Assembly (NCBI GenBank): GCA_963790245.1 | Contig: CAWBNP010000002.1 | Coordinates: 620,001 to 684,000 of the forward strand | Direction: 5' to 3' | Length of the DNA: 64,000 nucleotides | Origin: JACCVG01 sp963790245 | Lineage (GTDB): Bacteria > Actinomycetota > Thermoleophilia > Solirubrobacterales > Thermoleophilaceae | Shown: one piece after another, positions 9,211 through 16,796 of the stretch | How positions within the stretch are numbered: the stretch's first letter is position 1 | Layout of the letters: every line of letters begins with the position of its first letter | Position numbers and translations under genes: made by a program | The notes under the pieces: generated by a model | Database searches by the model: none | What the model was told of the DNA's origin: nothing | The model's input: the letters and a program-made list of their open reading frames with translations, nothing else

Positions 9211-10362
9211 TCACGTAAACCGCCGTTCGATCGCTTCGGCGACCTGGTCGTAACTGGCCATCGCGTCGATCTCTGCGGCGACAGCTTGCGCCGCTTCTCG
9301 CTGCGCGGAGTCACCGAGAAGTGCGGCGAGCGCGTCGGCGAGAGCGTTCGACGAAAGCACTTCCGACTGGATCGCCACTCCAACGCCCGCGCGGACGCCC
9401 GCTGCGGCGTTGAGGAACTGGTCGGCTGCCTGAGGCAGAAGGATTTGCGGCAATCCGTGTGCGAGCGCCGCGAGGAACGTCCCGGAGCCCGCGTGCGACA
9501 CAACGGCAGCACAGTGCGGCAATAGATCCGCCTGGGGAATGAACTCGGCCACCTCGACGTTCGGCGGCTGGTCTCCGAGCAACGCCGGGTCGTTGCCGGG
9601 TCCGCAGGTGAGCACGACACGCACTGGGAGCCGGCTGACTCCCTCGACGACCGTGCTGATCAGTTTGAAATCTGTGTTCCAGACCGTCCCGAACGTGATG
9701 TAGACGAGCGGATCGCCATCGCCCGCCCAGCGGGACTCGGCGTCGGTCCGACCAGCGGCTTCGGCGGGTCGCACGGGTTGCACCTCCCGGATATGCGGGC
9801 TGGCGTACATCTTGAGGCTCTCCGGGTAGATGTCGAGATACGGATATTCGTAGGTTCCGGCGTATTGACTGGGCTCGAGGCCGTGGTCTTCCCATAAGCC
9901 ATTCATCTCCTCGCTCGCACGCGCCACGCGGTCCTCCGGGAGTGGATGCCCGAAGGAGTGCGTCACATTGGGCACGCCGGCTACCGCCGCCGCGATCGGG
10001 CCCGCGAGCTCTGCCTGATCGCAGACGAGCAGGGCCGGGCGGAAGTCGCGAACGATGGGCAGGAGATCCTCGAGCATGGGTCCGGCCCGCTCCGGACCGA
10101 AGATCTTGGCGAAAAGGAAGCTGGGCCGTTCGGATGGCGGCAGGGCCATGATGTCTGGGTAGCGCTCATCGAGACCCGCGGAGGTGATGCCCTCCGGCAG
10201 GCCCGCCTCGAACGCTTCGAAGCCCCGCTTGACGAAGGACTTGCAGATGCTGCTGTGTCCGGCCCAGCCGACCTCGTGTCCCTTGTCCCGGAACGCCCTC
10301 GCGAGCCCCACCATCGGCAGGTGATGCCCGCGCCCTGGCGTCGTGGTGAAGAGAATCCTCAC
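9211..10362 (-). CDS. Glycosyltransferase, UDP-glucuronosyltransferase-like (GT1, macrolide GT type)
   Basis: About 383 aa. Start moved to GTG 10362 (VRILFTTTPGRGHHLPMVG), which matches the family N-terminus and sits 6 nt after GATACT; the frame extends further upstream but runs into a repeat. The C-terminal nucleotide-sugar motif is clear: VVSHAGSGTFLAALAHG, LPQILLPQAADQF. Transfers a sugar from an NDP-sugar to a small molecule or lipid; acceptor unknown. No biosynthetic genes are adjacent. Confidence 0.88.
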   Translation of the reverse strand: MRILFTTTPGRGHHLPMVGLARAFRDKGHEVGWAGHSSICKSFVKRGFEAFEAGLPEGITSAGLDERYPDIMALPPSERPSFLFAKIFGPERAGPMLEDLLPIVRDFRPALLVCDQAELAGPIAAAVAGVPNVTHSFGHPLPEDRVARASEEMNGLWEDHGLEPSQYAGTYEYPYLDIYPESLKMYASPHIREVQPVRPAEAAGRTDAESRWAGDGDPLVYITFGTVWNTDFKLISTVVEGVSRLPVRVVLTCGPGNDPALLGDQPPNVEVAEFIPQADLLPHCAAVVSHAGSGTFLAALAHGLPQILLPQAADQFLNAAAGVRAGVGVAIQSEVLSSNALADALAALLGDSAQREAAQAVAAEIDAMASYDQVAEAIERRFT

Positions 10363-10503
10363 CGGTCCAGTATCTCCCAGACGTATGGGTGCCTCCAAAT
10401 CTTCTGGGAGCGGTGGAGGGAGGCTCTGGCCAACCGGGAGTCGCGGTACCGAGACTGGTCCCTGGATAGCCCTTCGCAGACAAGGGGAGCCGCTGAGCAT
10501 GTA

Positions 10504-10553
10504 GAGAGCCCGCATCCGAAACGGGCTCTCGTCCATCGGGACGACTGGATTTG
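10504..10553 (+). repeat. tRNA-Pro-associated repeat, truncated (copy E)
   Basis: Hairpin AGAGCCCGCATCCG/AAACGGGCTCT, then CGTCCATCGGGACGACTGG and ATTTG, matching the left arm and first 19 bp of the tRNA-Pro 3' half found complete at 34960. The homology stops at 10553, leaving no right arm. It lies between the glycosyltransferase start and the methyltransferase gene and is the leftmost recognisable copy with a tRNA part. Confidence 0.65.
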
Positions 10554-10677
10554 TCCCGCGCCGCCTGCCGTCGCACGTGTGGGTGTGCTCGCCTTTAGAC
10601 TTTCGACTGGCAGAGCGGACGCCGTGAAGCCGCTGCTCCCGGCTCCGGGCGTGGTGAGCGGTCCGAAAGGAGAAAGC

Positions 10678-11622
10678 ATGAGCTACCGCGACGACCTACC
10701 CCAGCTCGGAGGCGAGACGTACCTCACCGACGGCGGCATTGAGACCGTCCTAATCTTCCACGAGGGGGTCGAACTGCCCGAGTTTGCCGCCTTCGATCTG
10801 CTCAGGACGGACCACGGAACGGAGCAGCTGCGGCGCTACTACTCGCCCTACCTGGAGCTCGCCCGCGAGCGCCACCTCGGCTTCGTACTCGAGAGCCCGA
10901 CCTGGCGTGCCAGCCCGCGCTGGGGGAGGCAGCTCGGTTATGACGACGAGCAACTCCACGACCTGAATCGCAAGGCAATCGCTCTGCTCGAGGAGATCCG
11001 CGACGAGCAAAGGCGGTCGGCCACCCCGATCGTGATCAGTGGCTGCATCGGCCCACAGGACGACGGCTACAACCCGACCGAGCTGCTCTCAGCGGAGGCC
11101 GCCCAGGACTACCACTCCTCGCAGATCGCGACGTTCGCCGACACAGCCGCAGACATGGTCACCGCGATCACGATGACCTATGCCGAGGAAGCAGTCGGCG
11201 TGGCCCGTGCCGCCGCCGAAGCAGGCATTCCGGCGGCGATCTCGTTCACCGTCGAAACAGACGGGCGGCTCCCGAGCGGTCAAAGCCTGCAAGCCGCGAT
11301 CGAGCAGGTCGACCAGGAGACCGGGGGCAGCCCGAGCTATTTCATGATCAACTGCGCCCACCCGACGCACTTCGCCTCGATACTCGGATCCGGCGATGGC
11401 TGGCAGGAGCGCATCCAAGGCCTGCGGGCCAACGCCTCCACGCGAAGCCACGAAGAGCTCGACGAAGCCGAGGAGCTCGACGAGGGCGACCCGGAAGATC
11501 TCGGCGCCCGGTACGCCGACCTACGTGAGCTGCTCCCCCGCCTGAACGTTCTCGGGGGGTGCTGCGGCACTGACCACCGACACATCGCGGCTATCGGTGA
11601 TGCGTGGGTCTCGAATTCGTGA
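10678..11622 (+). CDS. Homocysteine S-methyltransferase family protein
   Basis: 314 aa. ATG 10678 follows an AAAGGAGAAAGC ribosome site. Opening LGGETYLTDGGIETVLIFH fits the Pfam S-methyl_trans barrel. Zinc-site cysteines are present: FMINCAHPTHF and GGCCGTDHRHIAAI near the C-terminus. Transfers a methyl group to homocysteine (or another thiol/selenol) from a donor such as S-methylmethionine; donor unknown. An acidic insert (HEELDEAEELDEGDPEDLG) precedes the last motif. It is followed by repeat copy C. Confidence 0.9.
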   Translation: MSYRDDLPQLGGETYLTDGGIETVLIFHEGVELPEFAAFDLLRTDHGTEQLRRYYSPYLELARERHLGFVLESPTWRASPRWGRQLGYDDEQLHDLNRKAIALLEEIRDEQRRSATPIVISGCIGPQDDGYNPTELLSAEAAQDYHSSQIATFADTAADMVTAITMTYAEEAVGVARAAAEAGIPAAISFTVETDGRLPSGQSLQAAIEQVDQETGGSPSYFMINCAHPTHFASILGSGDGWQERIQGLRANASTRSHEELDEAEELDEGDPEDLGARYADLRELLPRLNVLGGCCGTDHRHIAAIGDAWVSNS

Positions 11623-11656
11623 CGGCCAGCGCCGGCTTCGATACCGCGCTCCGATA

Positions 11657-11833
11657 ATCGGGGCGGCTGGATTTGAACCAGAACCGCTCGGCCCTCAGCC
11701 GAGGTGTGGGATGCGGAGATCCGTCCCGTGGCGTCCCCGCGTCCCCACCGTCCCCGGGCGTGGACGTTCTGGACACATGAGACGCAGCAGTCGGTACCAA
11801 AGTGGTACCGGGTGGGGTCGCGGGTGCGGATCG
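11657..11833 (+). repeat. tRNA-Pro-associated repeat (copy C)
   Basis: tRNA-Pro 3'-half-like segment 11657-11703 (two substitutions and one deletion against the intact gene), followed by the G/C-rich arm (GATCCGTCCCGTGGCGTCCC), then GACGCAGCAGTC and the inverted repeat GGTACCA-AAG-TGGTACC. The left hairpin is absent; the copy begins just after the methyltransferase stop. Same orientation as the intact tRNA-Pro at 38112. Confidence 0.8.
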
Positions 11834-11878
11834 GAGACAGCAACTCGCCCACCGATCAAACAGCTCGCGCTGGGGTGA

Positions 11879-13006
11879 CTATCGACGGCTTCGCCTCACC
11901 GTCCGGGCGATCGCGCGTGCATCGGGGCGCATAAGCCGTAGCTGACCGCTGAGGTCGGCCCGGTAGCCGGTGAAAAACAGACCCGGCGCAGATGCGTGTT
12001 GGTTACCGCCGCTGACGAGCGGAATGCCGTACTCGTCGAGAACGCCAAGCTGACCCACCAGCGGCTCCAGACCACGCCGGTAGCCGGTGGCAGCGATCAC
12101 GGCGTCAGGAGCGATCCGCGTGTCATCGGAGAGCAACACCTCGGTTCGGTCGAAGCCGACCACGGCTGGGACGATCTCGATCCGCCCTGCCTTGAGCGCG
12201 GCCACGAAGCCGTCGTCATAGGCCGGTGTTTGCTTCTGGCGGCGCAGAGTCGTGGCGACTCCTTCTGGTGAACGCGGCAGGCCGTAGCGGTCGAGGTCGC
12301 CGAACATAATCCGCTGCACCAGCCAGCCGACCTGGTCGCCGACCCGGAGGGGAAGATGGTTGAGCGCGATCCCGGTGATGTTGATCGACGACCCAAGGAA
12401 CTTGCGAGCCGTGAGGTTCGGCGGGGTTCGGCAGGCGACGCGCACCCGCCCGGCGCCTCCTCGCGATAGCAGAAAGGCAATCTCCGAGCCGGTTGTCCCC
12501 GGCCCTACGACAAGCACGTCGCGGCCGCGGTAGGGCTCGGGATTGCGGTACTCGGATGAGTGGCAGAGCTTCCCGGTAAAACCTTCACGCCCGGGCCAAT
12601 CAGGTACGTCGGGATCGTGGTCATAGCCGGTTGCGACGACGATGAAGCGCGCATGCAGGTCACCCTTATCCGTCTCGACACCCCACCCGCCGTTTACCGA
12701 TTTGACTCGCCGCGCTTCAGTCCCGTAGCGAATCTCAATCTGGTGATGAGCGGCGTAGTCCTCGAGATACCTGATCCACTCATCCCGCGGCGGGAACTCG
12801 CCGTAGCGCCTGCGAGTCGCGCGGTAGCCCGGCTGCGTTGACATCCACCCCGCCGTGTTAAGACGCAGATCGTCATAGCGGGTACGCCAACTCGAAGCGA
12901 CCTCATCGTGTCGCTCGAGCACGATCGCGTCAACGCCGATGCCCCGGAGCGTGGCTGCCGCAGCAAGTCCGGCGGCACCGGCACCCAGGACGACGGCCTC
13001 GGTCAT
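11879..13006 (-). CDS. Flavin-containing monooxygenase-like FAD/NAD(P) oxidoreductase
   Basis: 375 aa. FAD-binding GxGxxG at the N-terminus (VVLGAGAAGLAAAATL), a second dinucleotide site DVLVVGPGTTGSEIAFLL about residue 165, and the ATGYRR motif near the C-terminus, as in YUC/FMO-like proteins. Likely oxygenates a small substrate with NADPH; substrate unknown. Its ATG overlaps the TGA of a small upstream SnoaL-like tail (ATGA), so translation is probably coupled to 13003-13362. Confidence 0.88.
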   Translation of the reverse strand: MTEAVVLGAGAAGLAAAATLRGIGVDAIVLERHDEVASSWRTRYDDLRLNTAGWMSTQPGYRATRRRYGEFPPRDEWIRYLEDYAAHHQIEIRYGTEARRVKSVNGGWGVETDKGDLHARFIVVATGYDHDPDVPDWPGREGFTGKLCHSSEYRNPEPYRGRDVLVVGPGTTGSEIAFLLSRGGAGRVRVACRTPPNLTARKFLGSSINITGIALNHLPLRVGDQVGWLVQRIMFGDLDRYGLPRSPEGVATTLRRQKQTPAYDDGFVAALKAGRIEIVPAVVGFDRTEVLLSDDTRIAPDAVIAATGYRRGLEPLVGQLGVLDEYGIPLVSGGNQHASAPGLFFTGYRADLSGQLRLMRPDARAIARTVRRSRR

Positions 13007-13092
13007 GAGGAGAGGCCCACGGCTTTCAGGGCCTCTGCCCGGTCCCCGTAGTCCTTGAGCTTGCTGCTGCCGTCCCCTTCATCCCGGGGCAT
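13003..13092 (-). pseudogene. SnoaL C-terminal remnant
   Basis: A 29-codon frame starting MPRDEGDG and ending LKDYGDRAEALKAVGLSS. The last part matches the conserved SnoaL tail of this window (DRAEALEAVGLSE). The NTF2-fold body is missing. Stop TGA overlaps the ATG of the flavoprotein, and its ATG follows the ydeI-like gene's TAG by 3 nt, the same spacing as in the intact SnoaL arrays. It may still be translated as a coupling peptide. Confidence 0.6.
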
Positions 13093-13095
13093 GGA

Positions 13096-13362
13096 CTACT
13101 TGCCGTTACGGTCGCGATGCTTGCACCCAGGCCAACAACAGGGCCGGCGCAGACCGTCGGCCAACTCTTCCTGGGTCCGGCGAATGCGGCGCTCTCGGGT
13201 CTTCTGCTGCTTGGCATCCTCGACCCAGCAGATGAACTCGTTGCGCGCCAGGGGTGTGATGTCCTTCCAGGCCTCGAGTGCGATGGAGCTGGCAACCAGC
13301 GCCTTGCGCAGGTCTATGGGTAGCTCGTGCACCACCCCGCCAGGCACTCGTGGGCTGCTCAC
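13096..13362 (-). CDS. YdeI/OmpD-associated (OmdA) family protein
   Basis: About 88 aa. GTG 13362 chosen: TACAGT lies 8 nt before it. The conserved core is plain: HELPIDLRKALVAS, AWKDITPLARNEFICWV, then RRIRRTQEELADG and a C-terminal RRPCCWPGCKHR. The family is linked to bacteriocin or stress protection in some species, but its biochemical role is unsettled. First gene of a tightly packed set with the SnoaL remnant and the flavoprotein. Confidence 0.8.
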   Translation of the reverse strand: MSSPRVPGGVVHELPIDLRKALVASSIALEAWKDITPLARNEFICWVEDAKQQKTRERRIRRTQEELADGLRRPCCWPGCKHRDRNGK

Positions 13363-13480
13363 AGACCACAACTGTAGCCAGCCAAAGGCGACTGTGGGTA
13401 ACCGGCTCGCGCGAGGGGGGGACTAGCCGTCGAGCGATCCATTCGAGGCTCGGCGATGCGTCATTGCTCCGTGGGTCGGC

Positions 13481-13885
13481 TTACGGGCTTCCCAGACCCG
13501 CGGCTTCGAGGCCCGCTGATTTGAGGGCCTCCGCGCGGTCCAAGTACTCGTCCCATCGGACCGCCTTGGCCTCCTCGATCCAGAAGACGTTCTAAAACTC
13601 AAGCGCGACCTCGATGCCACTACCTTTGCCGCGCCCCTTGACGATCATTCCCACGACCAGCTTGTCCCCAGCGTCGAGGTATTCGGTAGCCCGGACGCTG
13701 TATTCCTCCCAGGGCTCCAGCCACCGGTCGTAGTATCGCCGGACCGCCTTGTTTCCCTGCATTGGCCGCTCGTCAGCCGGCCGATACTCGACGTCATCGT
13801 CGAGGAAGCTGAGGATGCCGTCGACTCCCTTCGACTGCCACGCGTCGACGACGCGTTTCGCGAGTTCGACGTTCTCCTGGCTCAT
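13481..13885 (-). pseudogene. SnoaL-like gene with in-frame TAG
   Basis: Opens MSQENVELAKRVVDAWQSKG and reads as a normal SnoaL protein to GSGIEVALEF, then meets TAG (complement 13592-13594). Beyond the stop the same frame continues family-like: NVFWIEEAKAVRWDEYLDRA, EALKSAGLEAAG, to TAA at 13481-13483. A single substitution (for example TGG to TAG) explains this, so the gene is probably inactive unless the stop is read through. The upstream block GGCGCGATACTGCGCACC matches the SnoaL promoter at 3874. Confidence 0.85.
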
Positions 13886-14026
13886 ACGGTGCGCAGTATC
13901 GCGCCTCCGACCAGGCTCCGGAGGATTGCCGAGGCCTCCCTGACCACAGAACCGATTCTCGGCTTATGTCAAATACAGGGCCCGGTATATGTTGGCTACT
14001 TCGTGGTCCACCGAGAGGAGCCAAGC

Positions 14027-14332
14027 GTGGCGACGCTGCAGATTGAGCATTCGATCACCGACCTCCGGACCTGGCTGGGTGCCTTCAACAGGTTCGAAGA
14101 GGCTCGAAAGAGGGCGGGTGTCCGCGCGCAGCGCATCTGGCAGCCGGTCGACGACGAGAACTACATCTACGTCACCTTGGAGTTCGACAGCGTGCGCGAG
14201 GCGGCCGGCTTCAAGCAATTCCTCGAGACAAACGTCTGGGCTTCGGCGGAGAACTCCCCCGCGCTCGGCGGACCCCCGAAGGCCACGGTGCTGACCGAGA
14301 TAGCCAACGTCAACGCCCGGAGCATGGTTTAG
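14027..14332 (+). CDS. Small alpha/beta protein, possible dimeric-barrel (ABM-like)
   Basis: 101 aa. GTG 14027 is preceded by GAGAGGAG at 6-nt spacing, so the longer upstream frame is not used. Sequence features: an N-terminal strand VATLQIEHSI, TDLRTWLGAFNRFEEARK, YIYVTLEFDSVREAAGFKQF and NVWASAENSPAL. This fits a ferredoxin-like dimeric barrel such as antibiotic-biosynthesis monooxygenase relatives, but I do not recognise the exact family. It ends 5 bp before the UvsE remnant. Confidence 0.65.
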   Translation: MATLQIEHSITDLRTWLGAFNRFEEARKRAGVRAQRIWQPVDDENYIYVTLEFDSVREAAGFKQFLETNVWASAENSPALGGPPKATVLTEIANVNARSMV

Positions 14333-14337
14333 ACGGA

Positions 14338-14784
14338 TTGTCGGATCGCGCCCGCGCGCGTCTGGTGCTCGAAAACGACGATCGGCTGTTCTCGCTCGAG
14401 AGCGTTCTAAAACTTGCGACTCGGACTGGGCTGCGGGTCGTTTTCGACCAGCACCACCACTTCATCCACAACCTGGAGCGGATCAGCGAGCCAGAAGCCC
14501 TGAGGCTGGCGCTCGGAACGTGGCCTGGCGGTCAACAGCCGAAAATCCATTTCTCCTCGCCCGATCTGAGCCTGGGTGAACGAAAGGTCAGGCATGGACG
14601 GCGGGTCAAGCGCGTTCCCGTCCTGCCCGACCTGCGACATCACGCAGATCTGATCGACCCAATCGCTTTCACCAACTTTCTCGCAGGGCCTGCGAAGGGA
14701 TGTGACTTCGACGTGCTGCTGGAGGCAAAAGGCAAGGATCTTGCACTGCTGCGACTAAGGGAGCAGATAGCGGCAAGGGGGTGA
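14338..14784 (+). pseudogene. UV damage endonuclease (UvsE) C-terminal fragment
   Basis: About 148 residues matching only the C-terminal half of UvsE/UVDE: RLVLENDDRLFSLESVL, LRVVFDQHHHFIHN, LALGTWPGGQQPKIHFSSP, then DAL-like and DFDVLLEAKGKDLALLRL. The metal-ligand region around VLENDD and DQHHH is kept, but the N-terminal half of the TIM barrel (about 150 aa) is absent and the frame opens only with a weak TTG. The 5' part was lost where the preceding gene now ends. UvsE nicks DNA at UV photoproducts; this remnant is unlikely to work. Confidence 0.75.
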
Positions 14785-14859
14785 GAGCTTCTGCGACCCG
14801 ATGCCCGGATGGGAGCGCGCGTTCGACTGGCCTCGCGCTGCGCGGGGTAAGGCTGGGGC

Positions 14860-15699
14860 GTGACGCAATCGGCTTCGAATGGCCCAATGTCAACACCGGC
14901 ACGGTTGATCTCCGAGCTGGGCGGCTTGGTGATCGGCTCCGGCTTGGGTGTCCTCGCGGCACTGCGCCGAGGCAAAGCCGTGCACCCCGATGGGGTGGTT
15001 CACGCTGCGCGCCTGAGGGTTGAGGGGGTGAAGGCAGCTCCGGCCGGATCGTCGCTGCTGGCCGAGCCTGGATCTCACGCCTGCGTTATCCGCTTTTCAC
15101 GCTCGGTCGGCCTGCCTCGTCCGGTGCCTGACCTGCTCGGAACAGCCATCCGGGTGCTTGAGGCATATGGTCCCGGCGCCCACCAGGACTTCATGCTGGT
15201 CAGCTCGGCAGACCTGCCGATGGTGCGCCGTCTCTTTTTGCCGTCGAAGGACTTCCAAGCGCGCCCTTACACCTCATCGTTGCCCTACGAAGCCGGGTCG
15301 GAGCGATTTATCATCGGGCTGCTCCCGCGGGACTCCTCGCCCCAGCCCGGCGGAGCAGACGAGTTTGTTCGTCTGGCGGCGGCAGCTGCAACGGGCGACC
15401 TGGAGTTCGACCTTTCCATTTCGCGTGGCTCGAGTCGCTTCCAGCCGGTGGGTCGGCTCGAGATCGGCCGGCGGCTCGAGTGTGATCTTGATTCTCTGCG
15501 ATTTGACCCGCTCAATTCAGGTGGAGGCCTGAGCCCTGCCGGCATGATCAACGCGATGCGACCGAGTGCCTACCGGCTCTCCCAGGCTGCCTGGCGACGC
15601 ACCCGGCTAGACGCCGCTCGGGCGCAGGACGCGGCCGACGCAGCGATTGTCTCGCTCTCAGACGGGGGGCAACCGGGCGCGACCGGAACGACGGAATGA
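14860..15699 (+). CDS. Catalase-superfamily-like protein of unknown function
   Basis: About 279 aa from GTG 14860 (ATG 14887 is an alternative). The pattern KAVHPDGVVHAARLRVEG, CVIRFSRSVGLPRP, PDLLGTAIRVLEAYGPG, HQDFMLVSSADLPMV and DLDSLRFDPLNSGGGL resembles proteins with the catalase beta-barrel fold often annotated vaguely in actinobacteria. The classical catalase active-site set is not evident, so catalase activity is not claimed. Probably cytoplasmic; a short hydrophobic patch (LGGLVIGSGLGVLAAL) lies near the N-terminus. Confidence 0.6.
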   Translation: MTQSASNGPMSTPARLISELGGLVIGSGLGVLAALRRGKAVHPDGVVHAARLRVEGVKAAPAGSSLLAEPGSHACVIRFSRSVGLPRPVPDLLGTAIRVLEAYGPGAHQDFMLVSSADLPMVRRLFLPSKDFQARPYTSSLPYEAGSERFIIGLLPRDSSPQPGGADEFVRLAAAAATGDLEFDLSISRGSSRFQPVGRLEIGRRLECDLDSLRFDPLNSGGGLSPAGMINAMRPSAYRLSQAAWRRTRLDAARAQDAADAAIVSLSDGGQPGATGTTE

Positions 15700-15969
15700 G
15701 CAATCGCGCACGGGCGATCGGACGGAGGCTCCCCGCAAGCGGGAATCCCCGAAGGCCCCCGGTGCCGGGGCGTCCCCGCGCGCGGACGTTTTCCCGCGGC
15801 ACAGCCCTGTCCGCGATCCGGATAACCCCAACAGTTGCCGGGATGCCCCTGCTCACACCGCGTGCTCGTGCAGCACCCAGGGGGCCCTCGCGAGGTCCGA
15901 CCGTTAATTTCTCGCTGCGGGCCGGACACCCGCACTGGGCGCGATGCTCCGAGTTGAGGTCGTCTGCGG
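15700..15969. other. Intergenic region with a G/C-rich stem-loop and a possible decayed repeat
   Basis: No gene is supported here. GGCCCCCGGTGCCGGGGC around 15760 can fold into a short stem. CGGGGCGTCCCCGCGCGCGG and ACGTTTTCC resemble the G/C-rich arm of the tRNA-Pro-associated repeat, and TCTGCGGCTAGCCGCCTGA at 15960 resembles its far right end, next to a SnoaL stop. The resemblance is partial and may be chance in such GC-rich DNA. Confidence 0.3.
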
Positions 15970-16389
15970 CTAGCCGCCTGAATCCATCAGGCCCGCCGCA
16001 CTGAGAGCCTCCCCGTGATCGAAGAACGAGGTCCCGCGGGCAACCAGGTCGTCGCAAAACTCGAACACGTAGGCGACTGGGGAATCGAGCTCGATTCCAC
16101 TTCCACTCCCGCGGGCGTGGACCTGGCCGAGGACGACCACGATCCGGTCGGCCACCTCCCTGATCTCCTCGATCTCGACGTCCCAGGTCGGCCAAACCTC
16201 CTTCCACCCCCTGACAAAGCGGGAGAAGCCGTCGTGACCGTGGAAGTCTTCGGCCTCGACGCTGCTCATCGTCGCCGGTCGCCATAGGAAGTCCTCGCAC
16301 AGCTTCGGAAGCAACGCTTGAAGATCGCCTCGATTCCAGGCCGCGAGTATCTCGGCCATGAGTGCCCCGTATGTCGATGCCTGGGTCAT
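15970..16389 (-). CDS. SnoaL-like (NTF2-fold) protein
   Basis: 139 aa. Opens MTQASTYGALMAEILAAWNR and shows the family pattern LLPKLCEDFLWRPA, GHDGFSRFVRGWKEVW, WDVEIEEIREV and HARGSGSGIELDSPVAYVF. It ends LSAAGLMDSGG, a diverged version of the usual AVGLSE tail, at a stop inside repeat-like sequence. Its ATG overlaps the stop of the HsdM-like fragment upstream by 4 nt (ATGA), so the two are co-translated if expressed. Function unknown. Confidence 0.8.
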   Translation of the reverse strand: MTQASTYGALMAEILAAWNRGDLQALLPKLCEDFLWRPATMSSVEAEDFHGHDGFSRFVRGWKEVWPTWDVEIEEIREVADRIVVVLGQVHARGSGSGIELDSPVAYVFEFCDDLVARGTSFFDHGEALSAAGLMDSGG

Positions 16390-16640
16390 CGGAAGAGATT
16401 GTGAACCACCGGAACCCGTTCGAGTGCGGTCAGCCCCGGTAATTCGACAGCGACGGCTTCAAACTGCTCCAGGGCAGCTACGAGATGCTTCACGATCTCT
16501 TCGGCGATGACCGCTGGCTCGGGAAGGTCGGCCGGGTCATCGACCGACGCGTCCTTGAGATCGGCCCACAGGTCAAGGTTGAAGCCGGGTCGCTCCGCGA
16601 TCTCCTCATCGGAGTAGCGCCTGAACTGCCGTCTCAACAT
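16386..16640 (-). pseudogene. Type I restriction-modification HsdM C-terminal fragment
   Basis: 84 aa. FNLDLWADLKDASVDDPADL, PEPAVIAEEIVKHL and AALEQFEAVAVEL resemble the extreme C-terminus of N6-adenine methyltransferase subunits (the LPxPDVIAxEIVEDLEAALEQF type). The SAM-binding and NPPF catalytic region of a full HsdM (about 500 aa) is absent, and no hsdS or hsdR lies nearby. It has its own ATG, so it may be expressed as a short protein, but it cannot methylate DNA. The assignment rests on recalled family pattern and needs a profile search. Confidence 0.5.
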
Positions 16641-16796
16641 GCTGCCTCGAGCGTCGGGATTGAAGCCTCAACGAGTCCGTCGAGGGCCGGCCGCATGAGC
16701 TTCCTGGTCCTGAGCGATAGACGACACACGGCCTAGCAGGACTCCGACCGCTCAAGTCCGGCTGACGTTCGGTCGAAGCAACGAATACAGATCCAG

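Noticed and set aside
9946..10677. Long N-terminal extension of the homocysteine methyltransferase frame
   Set aside because: The frame is open back to 9946 but is antisense to the glycosyltransferase and crosses a repeat copy; the AAAGGAG site and family N-terminus fix the start at 10678.
15548..16300. 250-aa - strand frame over the catalase-like 3' end and SnoaL gene
   Set aside because: Arg/Gly/Pro-rich, spans a gap and a real gene in a different frame; no motifs.
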